7,549 nt of DNA from an uncultured bacterium (GTDB taxonomy: Bacteria; Patescibacteriota; Minisyncoccia; Phycocordibacterales; UBA9973). The notes under the pieces were generated by a model, which was given only the letters and a program-made list of their open reading frames with translations, was not told where the DNA came from and made no database searches. Within the stretch, counting starts at the first letter, position 1. The number at the start of each line of letters is the position of its first letter. The DNA is taken from the NCBI GenBank assembly GCA_937895685.1, contig CALBMC010000038.1, positions 1-7,549 on the forward strand. The letters are read 5' to 3'. The position numbers and the translations under genes are program-made. Shown here piece by piece: positions 1 through 4,517 of this stretch.

Positions 1-50
1 GATCTACACAGGCGAAGACACTCTTTCCCTACACGACGCTCTTCCGATCT
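1..50 (+). other. Illumina TruSeq P5 adapter with i5 index (contamination)
   Basis: These 50 bases are a library-construction sequence, not genome. Bases 1-9 (GATCTACAC) are the inner end of the P5 oligo. Bases 10-17 (AGGCGAAG) sit where the 8-base i5 index belongs and match, from memory, TruSeq HT index D505. Bases 18-50 are the read-1 primer site, ending in CTCTTCCGATCT at the ligation junction. Genomic sequence therefore starts at about base 51, and this is very likely a contig end at which an untrimmed read was assembled. Nothing in this stretch should be annotated biologically. Confidence 0.98.
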
Positions 51-115
51 CTCCTGCATTTAAAAAAAATTTATCTGGACGAAAAAAGTTTTTCTTTGTA
101 CATTTAAAGAAAAAA

Positions 116-189
116 GGGATTGTAGTTCAATCGGTTAGAGCACCGCCCTGTCACGGCGGAAGTTGCGGGTTCGAATCCCGTCATTCCCG
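116..189 (+). tRNA. tRNA-Asp (anticodon GTC)
   Basis: A complete cloverleaf can be folded. Acceptor strands are 116-122 and 182-188, followed by discriminator G189. The D stem is 125-128/138-141 with GG at 133-134 in the loop. The anticodon stem is 143-147/155-159 (CCGCC/GGCGG), with anticodon GTC at 150-152. The variable loop is AAGTT, and the T arm is 165-169/177-181 with a TTCGAAT loop. G at position 73 is the known aspartate identity base in bacteria. CCA is not encoded (TTT follows), so it must be added by the CCA-adding enzyme. One oddity is that bases 120 and 184 form a T-T mismatch (tRNA pair 5:68); an A at 184 would make the stem perfect. No clear terminator follows before the rpsE promoter region. 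Confidence 0.97.
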
Positions 190-218
190 TTTTATAATTT
201 TGTTCTTACTCTTTTTTC

Positions 219-224
219 TATAAT
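219..224 (+). promoter_or_regulatory. Candidate -10 element upstream of rpsE
   Basis: A perfect TATAAT lies in the AT-rich gap between tRNA-Asp and rpsE. Transcription would begin near 231, giving a leader of about 42 nt before the ATG at 273. There is no good -35 at 16-18 bp; the TTGTTC at 200-205 is only 13 bp away. Unlike the other candidates in this window it lacks the TG of an extended -10. A 10-bp palindrome, ATTAATTAAT (229-238), covers the predicted start. In such AT-rich DNA a chance match is possible, but the tRNA just upstream makes a separate start for the ribosomal block reasonable. Confidence 0.4.
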
Positions 225-272
225 AATAATTAATTAATCTACTAGCCCAAATTTTTTGTAATTTTAAATATT

Positions 273-896
273 ATGGAAATACGAAAAAACACAAATCAAA
301 GAGGAGGACCAAGAAAACCTGGAACAGCGGGAGCACCAGACTTTAAAGGAGCACCAAGAAGAGGAGGAAGACCAGGAGACAGACCTCAATTCGAAAGAGA
401 AAAAAGTGAATTCGAACAAAAGACTCTACTTGTAAGAAGAGTTACAAGAGTTGTTTCTGGAGGAAGAAAGATGAGCTTTGCCGTTGTTGTTGCACTTGGA
501 GACAGAAAAGGTTCTGTTGGAATTGGAACAGGAAAAGGTGCTGACACTGCAATCGCAATTCAAAAAGCTGCGCGAGATGCTAAGAAAAGAATGATTACTG
601 TTAAAACAAACAAAACAGGTTCAATTCCTTTCACTATTTCTTCAAAATACTCAAGCGCTAGGCTTATGCTTATGCCAAACGGAGGAAAAGGAAACGTTTG
701 TGGTTCTGCTGTTCGAGATATCGTTATTCTTGCTGGTATCAAAGATGTTACTGCAAAAGTTTTCTCAGGAAGCAAGAACAAACTTAACATTGCTAGAGCA
801 ACAATTGAAGCTCTAAAGGAAGTGTCTGTTCCGTTCAAAGCAAAGAAAGAAGCTCCAAAGGTTGAAGCTTTTACAGTGCCTGAAGAAGTTAAATAA
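273..896 (+). CDS. rpsE: 30S ribosomal protein S5 (uS5)
   Basis: S5 is a small-subunit protein that contacts 16S rRNA near the decoding centre and takes part in translational fidelity. The conserved core runs from about residue 47 to 185. The N-terminal double-stranded-RNA-binding-like fold has VRRVTRVVSGGRKMSF (54-69), GDRKGSVGIGTGKG (76-89) and AIQKAARDAKKRM (95-107). The C-terminal half has GSAVRDIVILAGIKDV (144-159) and NIARATIEAL (172-181). At 207 aa it is about 40 residues longer than E. coli S5 (167 aa), mainly through a Gly/Pro/Arg/Lys-rich N-terminal tail (residues 1-45) and a Lys/Glu-rich C-terminus. The ATG at 273 has no Shine-Dalgarno sequence. rplO follows after 7 bp with no rpmD (L30) between. 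Of 23 glycine codons, 18 are GGA and 5 GGT, a strong bias fitting high expression. Confidence 0.97.
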   Translation: MEIRKNTNQRGGPRKPGTAGAPDFKGAPRRGGRPGDRPQFEREKSEFEQKTLLVRRVTRVVSGGRKMSFAVVVALGDRKGSVGIGTGKGADTAIAIQKAARDAKKRMITVKTNKTGSIPFTISSKYSSARLMLMPNGGKGNVCGSAVRDIVILAGIKDVTAKVFSGSKNKLNIARATIEALKEVSVPFKAKKEAPKVEAFTVPEEVK

Positions 897-903
897 AAAT
901 ACT

Positions 904-1353
904 ATGCAACTACACACACTAAAAAGAAAAACAAAAAATAAAAAGCCAAAGTATGTTGGACGTGGAGGAAAACGCGGAAAGACAGCTGGAAAGGGAACAA
1001 AAGGACAAAAAGCTCGTGCCGGAAGAAAACTAAGACCAGCATGGAGAGACCGAATCAAGAAACTTCCAAAATTAAGAGGACACAATAAAAACAGAGCAAA
1101 ATCAGTTGATGGAAGCCGTCTTAAACCTCTAGCTTTGAATGTTTCTACTCTAGAAAAATTCTTCAATACAGGAGATGTTGTATCTTTGGAAACAGTTCTT
1201 GCTAAGAAAGTTGTCCGAATTCCAAAAGGAGTTAAAAATACAGTTAAGATCTTGGGAACAGGAGAATTAACTAAATCACTTAGAATCGAAGGACTAAAAG
1301 TTTCAGATTCTGCAAAAGCAAAGATCGAAAAAGCAGGAGGACAGATAGCTTAA
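904..1353 (+). CDS. rplO: 50S ribosomal protein L15 (uL15)
   Basis: L15 is a 23S-rRNA-binding protein needed in late assembly of the large subunit. The 149-aa product is close to E. coli L15 (144 aa). It shows the very basic glycine-rich N-terminal extension with KTAGKGTKGQKAR (26-38), the LPKLRG element (54-59), and a C-terminal globular domain with VSLETVLAKK (93-102) and VKILGTGELTKSLRIEGLKV (113-132). The start is placed at ATG 904. The frame is open back to TTG 862, but that would overlap rpsE by 35 bp and add 14 residues unlike any L15 N-terminus. Translation is probably coupled to rpsE, whose stop ends 7 bp upstream. There is no clear Shine-Dalgarno sequence. Confidence 0.97.
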   Translation: MQLHTLKRKTKNKKPKYVGRGGKRGKTAGKGTKGQKARAGRKLRPAWRDRIKKLPKLRGHNKNRAKSVDGSRLKPLALNVSTLEKFFNTGDVVSLETVLAKKVVRIPKGVKNTVKILGTGELTKSLRIEGLKVSDSAKAKIEKAGGQIA

Positions 1354-1372
1354 AAATTCTATAAACAAAAAT

Positions 1373-2644
1373 ATGCAAAACTTCATTCACAAATTTAAAT
1401 TAATAGTCGGCGACAAAAGTCTTCGAAATAAGATTTTGTTTGTGGTGTTCGCTCTGTTTGTTTTTAGAGCAATCGCTTCTATCCCGATCCCTGGTATCGA
1501 CACAATAAGATTGGCTTCATTACTTGAAGGAAATCAATTTTTGGGATTCCTAAATATTTTTTCAGGAGGAGGTTTATCTAAACTTTCTATCGTAATGCTT
1601 GGAGTTAGCCCATACATTACAGCTTCTATTGTGATGCAACTTCTTACAGTTATGGTTCCTTCTCTGAAGGCTCTATATCATGAAGAGGGAGACGTTGGAA
1701 GAAAGAAATTTACTCAATATTCTAGAATGTTGACTATACCTTTGGCCGCATTACAAGGATTTGGTTTCTTGAAACTTCTTGAAAGACAAGGTGTCCTAAC
1801 TTTTACAGGAGGATTTGATCTTTTCTATAACGTAATATTGGTTGTAGCGGGTTCTGTTTTGCTTATGTGGATAGGAGAGCTTATTTCAGAATTTGGAATT
1901 GGAAATGGAGTTTCTATGATAATCTTCTCAGGTATCGTAGCTTCACTACCGGGAACAATTGGACAAATGGCTTATACTTTTGATCCAAGCATGATCCCAA
2001 CATACCTAGGATTTTTGGTGGCAGGAGTTCTTATGATTGCACTTGTTGTAACTGTTAACGAAGCAGAAAGAGCAATTCCTGTAACTTACGCTAAGACCGT
2101 TAGAGGTGGAAAAGTTTCTGGTGGTGTATCTACATTTATTCCACTTAAACTAAACCAAGCTGGAGTTATGCCAATTATCTTTGCGCTATCTATCTTACTT
2201 TTCCCTCAACTAATTGGAAACTTTTTAGCTGGAGCAGGAAACGCAACACTACTATCTATTTCTAAGGCGTTAATTTCATTCTCTCAATCAACAATTCTTT
2301 ACTCTGTTGTTTATTTCGTTCTTGTTTTCTTGTTTACTTATTTCTACACAGCCGTTACTTTCGATCCAAAGGCTCTGTCAGAGAATCTACAAAAATCAGG
2401 AGCATTTATTCCTGGAATTAGACCAGGTACTTCAACTGAAGAATATGTTGGAAGAATCGTTGGAAGAATTACTTTCATAGGTGCTTCATTCCTAGGTCTT
2501 GTTGCTGTTTTACCTCTTGTGGTTCGAGAAATTACAGGAATCCAAGCAATTGCTCTTGGAGGAACAGCTCTTCTTATCGTTGTGAATGTTGTTATCGATC
2601 TTCTTAAGAAGGTTGACGCGCAGATCGCGATGAGAGAATATTAA
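1373..2644 (+). CDS. secY: Preprotein translocase subunit SecY
   Basis: SecY is the pore subunit of the SecYEG channel in the cytoplasmic membrane, which exports unfolded proteins and inserts membrane proteins. Its 423 aa are typical for the family (E. coli 443) and hold about ten hydrophobic helices. Family landmarks are: first helix ending in ASIPIPGID (35-43); plug/TM2 region GGGLSKLSIVMLGVSPYITA (65-84); GEFGIGNGVS-like segment ISEFGIGNGVSMIIFSGI (171-188); cytosolic loop VNEAERAIPVTYAK (228-241); and the ribosome/SecA-binding loop KSGAFIPGIRPGTSTEEYV (341-359). Arg350 in that loop corresponds to the essential E. coli Arg357. It begins 19 bp after rplO with an AT-rich leader and no Shine-Dalgarno site, and appears co-transcribed with rpsE-rplO. 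The protein looks complete, with no missing helix. Confidence 0.98.
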   Translation: MQNFIHKFKLIVGDKSLRNKILFVVFALFVFRAIASIPIPGIDTIRLASLLEGNQFLGFLNIFSGGGLSKLSIVMLGVSPYITASIVMQLLTVMVPSLKALYHEEGDVGRKKFTQYSRMLTIPLAALQGFGFLKLLERQGVLTFTGGFDLFYNVILVVAGSVLLMWIGELISEFGIGNGVSMIIFSGIVASLPGTIGQMAYTFDPSMIPTYLGFLVAGVLMIALVVTVNEAERAIPVTYAKTVRGGKVSGGVSTFIPLKLNQAGVMPIIFALSILLFPQLIGNFLAGAGNATLLSISKALISFSQSTILYSVVYFVLVFLFTYFYTAVTFDPKALSENLQKSGAFIPGIRPGTSTEEYVGRIVGRITFIGASFLGLVAVLPLVVREITGIQAIALGGTALLIVVNVVIDLLKKVDAQIAMREY

Positions 2645-2665
2645 AACTATCTTTAAATTAGTTTA

Positions 2666-2698
2666 AACAGAGGAGCGCCGAAGTGGCGCTCCTCTGTT
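2666..2698 (+). terminator. GC-rich perfect hairpin between secY and adk; possible terminator or attenuator
   Basis: A 14-bp inverted repeat with no mismatch (AACAGAGGAGCGCC, loop GAAGT, GGCGCTCCTCTGTT) starts 21 bp after the secY stop and ends 11 bp before the adk ATG. Its high GC content stands out in an AT-rich gap. It is not followed by a T-tract on either strand, so it is not a classical rho-independent terminator. It could be a U-tract-free terminator, an mRNA 3'-end stabiliser for the rpsE-rplO-secY transcript, or an attenuator of readthrough into adk. Its right arm overlaps the TG of an extended -10 element for adk. Confidence 0.5.
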
Positions 2699-2703
2699 AT
2701 AAT
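2695..2703 (+). promoter_or_regulatory. Extended -10 promoter of adk (predicted leaderless transcript)
   Basis: TGTTATAAT is an exact extended -10 match (TG, one base, TATAAT). With the last T at -7, +1 falls on base 2710, the A of the adk start codon, so the mRNA would be leaderless. No convincing -35 is visible because that position lies inside the hairpin, but extended -10 promoters can work without one. The same nine bases recur before the ATPase gene at 4502-4510. Chance occurrence in AT-rich DNA cannot be excluded from sequence alone. Confidence 0.55.
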
Positions 2704-2709
2704 AATAAA

Positions 2710-3306
2710 ATGACTCCACAAACTTATATATTTATTGGACGATCTGGATCTGGTAAGGGAACTCAGGTAAATCTTTTAATTGATTTATTAAAACAAAAAG
2801 ATTCAGAAAGAGATGTCTTTTATCTTGAAAGCGGACAAAAGTTTAGAGACCTACTTTCTCAAGAAGGACACACTCAAGATTTGGCCAGAGAAATTTCGAA
2901 GAGAGGAGAACTCCAACCGGCTTTTTTGGCAATTCACATATGGTCTCATATTATGATTGAGTCATTGACTGGGAACGAGCATCTTGTGATAGATGGAACC
3001 CCAAGGAGTTTTTCTGAATCAGCTATTTTTGACACAGCAATGCGTTTCTACAATCGAGAAAGACCAAAGATTATTTATATAAATGTTAGTGAAGATTGGG
3101 CAAGAGAAAGACTTCACGAGAGAGGAAGAAGTGATGATGTAAGTGATAAATCAGTAGAAGGTAGACTTGCTTGGTTTAATTCAGACGTTTTGCCTTGTAT
3201 AGAATTTTTCAAAGAGAAAAAAGATTTTTATGATTATCTAGAAATAAATGGAGAACAGTCAATCGAAGATGTTCACAAAGAAATAATAAGTAAGTTAAAT
3301 TTTTAA
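2710..3306 (+). CDS. adk: Adenylate kinase-family nucleoside monophosphate kinase (divergent)
   Basis: It should transfer phosphate from ATP to a nucleoside monophosphate, classically AMP, in the cytoplasm. The 198-aa protein has Walker A GRSGSGKGT (10-18), the NMP-site motif DGTPR (95-99; usually DGFPR), and the short LID with RGRSDD (138-143) and Arg152. It has no zinc-binding LID, so it is the short form. Differences at the AMP site are marked: the usual STGDMLR is ESGQKFR (40-46), about 7 residues further from Walker A than in E. coli Adk, and the adenine-contacting Gln after DGFPR appears to be Glu103. Identity as Adk rests mainly on position between secY and map; another NMP specificity is possible. 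Start ATG 2710 is chosen over GTG 2683, which lies inside the hairpin and upstream of the promoter. map follows after 4 bp. Confidence 0.85.
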   Translation: MTPQTYIFIGRSGSGKGTQVNLLIDLLKQKDSERDVFYLESGQKFRDLLSQEGHTQDLAREISKRGELQPAFLAIHIWSHIMIESLTGNEHLVIDGTPRSFSESAIFDTAMRFYNRERPKIIYINVSEDWARERLHERGRSDDVSDKSVEGRLAWFNSDVLPCIEFFKEKKDFYDYLEINGEQSIEDVHKEIISKLNF

Positions 3307-3310
3307 TCAA

Positions 3311-4075
3311 ATGTCAGTTTTTACTAAAAAAGAAGAAATAGAGTTAATAAGAGAGTCGGGTAGAAAACTTTCAAAGATCTTAATGGAGGTAAAAAAGAAA
3401 GTTAAAGTTGGGGTTTCTACAGAAGAGCTAGATCTTTTCGCTCAAGAGTTAATAAAAGAAGAAGGTGCCAAACCTGCCTTTTTGGATTACACACCGGATG
3501 GTGCTGACTACCCATATCCCGCGGCTTTGTGTGTTTCTGTAAACGAGGAGATAGTTCACGGTATTCCTTCAAGTAGAGTTCTAAAAGAAGGGGATATAGT
3601 CACAATAGACTTGGGTCTAAACTACAAAGGATACTTCACAGATATGGCTATAACCCTTCCTGTTGGCAAGATATCCAAGGAACTACAGAAGCTTCTAAGT
3701 ACCACTAAAAAGTCCTTAGACGAGGGAATAAAGGCCATAAAGGCCGGTAAAAGGGTCGGATCTATTGGTGAGGCGGTTTCTAAGGTGGCAAAGGAAAACG
3801 GCTTCAAAATAGTCCAAGATCTTTCGGGTCATGGTGTTGGAAAGGCTGTTCATGAAGATCCTTATATTCCGAATTTCGGCAAATCTGGAGACGGGCCAGA
3901 GCTTGTTCCTGGGATGGTAATTGCGATTGAGCCAATGCTAACTAGCGGTAATGGGAAAATAGATGTTTTGAAAGATGGTTACACAATAGTCACAAAAGAT
4001 GGTGAGCTTTCTGCTCACTTTGAACACACTGTTTTAATTACAGAGAAAGGCGCAGAAGTTCTAACTAGATATTAA
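3311..4075 (+). CDS. map: Methionine aminopeptidase, type I
   Basis: It removes the initiator methionine from nascent proteins after deformylation, acting in the cytosol at the ribosome exit. The 254-aa length is normal for bacterial type Ia enzymes (E. coli 264). All five metal ligands are present: Asp100 (IDLG), Asp111 (FTDMA), His174 (SGHGVG), Glu207 (AIEPM) and Glu238 (HFEHT). The substrate-site histidines His83 (VHGIP) and His181 (AVHEDP) are also there. The loop before CVSVNEE (74-80) is a few residues longer than in E. coli (TPDGADYPYPAA). It starts 4 bp after adk without a Shine-Dalgarno site, so translation is probably coupled. Its last 11 bp overlap the convergent minus-strand gene. 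Glycine codons are mixed (12 GGT, 5 GGG, 5 GGA, 4 GGC), unlike the GGA-dominated rpsE. Confidence 0.97.
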   Translation: MSVFTKKEEIELIRESGRKLSKILMEVKKKVKVGVSTEELDLFAQELIKEEGAKPAFLDYTPDGADYPYPAALCVSVNEEIVHGIPSSRVLKEGDIVTIDLGLNYKGYFTDMAITLPVGKISKELQKLLSTTKKSLDEGIKAIKAGKRVGSIGEAVSKVAKENGFKIVQDLSGHGVGKAVHEDPYIPNFGKSGDGPELVPGMVIAIEPMLTSGNGKIDVLKDGYTIVTKDGELSAHFEHTVLITEKGAEVLTRY

Positions 4076-4457
4076 GAGGTTCTTCGAATAAAGAAAGGGG
4101 GGATATTTTAGTCTCTCCTTCTTTTATTTTTTGTACTTCTAACGAAGGATTATTTACTGATTCTATTTTAATTTCTGCTGGTTTTTCTTTTGGGGAAAGT
4201 ATATTTTTTGCTTCACTTTCATTTCTTACGAATGGTTCTTTTGGTAGTTCCTTATATTTCTTTTCGTATTCTTCAAGTAGCTCTACATATATTTTTGAAA
4301 AGGAGTCATTTTCATCTCCAAGATTTATTTGTCCCAAAATATGCATTGCTTCTAATTTTGCAATCTCGCCTTCAACAGAAGAAGCTTCTTCTGTTTCTGG
4401 TTTGTGCACATAAATATTTGGGACGCCCGCTTCTATTTTCTCTTGGTTATTATTCAT
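4065..4457 (-). CDS. Small acidic hypothetical protein, divergent from the ATPase gene
   Basis: I do not recognise this 130-aa protein. It is hydrophilic and acidic, with about 27 Asp/Glu against about 16 Lys/Arg. It has no cysteine, signal peptide or membrane helix. A predicted helical, possibly coiled-coil stretch rich in Glu/Lys/Tyr lies near residues 60-72, surrounded by Pro/Glu/Lys-rich segments that look disordered. The codon pattern (many GAA, AAA, ATA) resembles real genes here, and the frame fills an otherwise empty 440-bp gap. The start is ATG at 4457, reading leftward, and the stop is TAG. It has its own promoter-like sequence just upstream. It converges on map with an 11-bp overlap and diverges from the ATPase gene, so a shared regulation or partner role is a reasonable inference, not shown. 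Confidence 0.75.
   Translation of the reverse strand: MNNNQEKIEAGVPNIYVHKPETEEASSVEGEIAKLEAMHILGQINLGDENDSFSKIYVELLEEYEKKYKELPKEPFVRNESEAKNILSPKEKPAEIKIESVNNPSLEVQKIKEGETKISPLSLFEEPLNI
4090..4132 (+). terminator. Rho-independent terminator of adk-map, inside the convergent gene
   Basis: On the plus strand, bases 4090-4103 pair with 4112-4124. The stem has 13 pairs, including six G pairs of which two are G-T, with one bulged A at 4096 and an 8-nt loop. It is followed by a T-rich run (TTTTATTTTTT, 4122-4132). It starts 15 bp after the map stop and would end transcription from adk-map. The same DNA encodes the C-terminal part of the minus-strand gene. Confidence 0.65.
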
Positions 4458-4466
4458 TAGCCAAAG

Positions 4467-4492
4467 TTTATATCAAAATACGTGCTTGTCAA
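4467..4492 (-). promoter_or_regulatory. Promoter of the acidic minus-strand gene
   Basis: Reading leftward, a perfect TTGACA (4492-4487) is followed after 14 bp by TATAAA (4472-4467) preceded by TGA, giving the extended -10 form TGATATAAA. The spacer is shorter than the usual 16-18 bp, so the -10 probably carries most of the recognition. The predicted start, near 4460, leaves only about 3 nt before the ATG at 4457. Confidence 0.5.
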
Positions 4493-4501
4493 AGAGCTGT
4501 T

Positions 4502-4510
4502 TGTTATAAT
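4502..4510 (+). promoter_or_regulatory. Extended -10 promoter of the ATPase gene (predicted near-leaderless)
   Basis: TGTTATAAT is identical to the element before adk. The predicted +1 is base 4517, one base before ATG 4518. TTGTCA at 4486-4491 is a -35-like match at only 13 bp and overlaps, on the other strand, the TTGACA of the divergent promoter; RNA polymerase could hardly occupy both at once. Confidence 0.55.
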
Positions 4511-4517
4511 TAAAGGA

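Noticed and set aside
51..115. Promoter for tRNA-Asp between the adapter and the tRNA
   Set aside because: Only weak matches (such as TACATT at 99-104, without a good -35) in very AT-rich DNA; the true promoter may also lie beyond the contig end.
862..903. TTG start at 862 extending rplO upstream
   Set aside because: It would overlap rpsE by 35 bp and add 14 residues not seen in L15; ATG 904 begins the normal N-terminus.
560..1166. Minus-strand open frames opposite rpsE and rplO
   Set aside because: Phe/Ser/Leu-rich products mirroring Lys/Glu/Gly-rich ribosomal proteins; antisense shadows of well-identified genes.
2683..2709. GTG start at 2683 extending the adk-family gene
   Set aside because: The codons fall in the right arm of a perfect hairpin and upstream of the predicted start of transcription; kinases of this family begin just before the Walker A strand, as ATG 2710 does.
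3622..3807. Minus-strand open frame opposite map
   Set aside because: It lies wholly inside map, whose metal ligands are all in the other strand's frame.
4190..4513. Plus-strand open frame opposite the acidic minus-strand gene
   Set aside because: Its product is a Leu/Phe/His-rich mirror of the minus-strand Glu/Lys codons, resembles no family, and crosses the divergent promoter region.
4482..4517. GTG start at 4482 extending the ATPase
   Set aside because: The extra 12 codons run over the TGTTATAAT element and the divergent promoter region, so they look like regulatory DNA.
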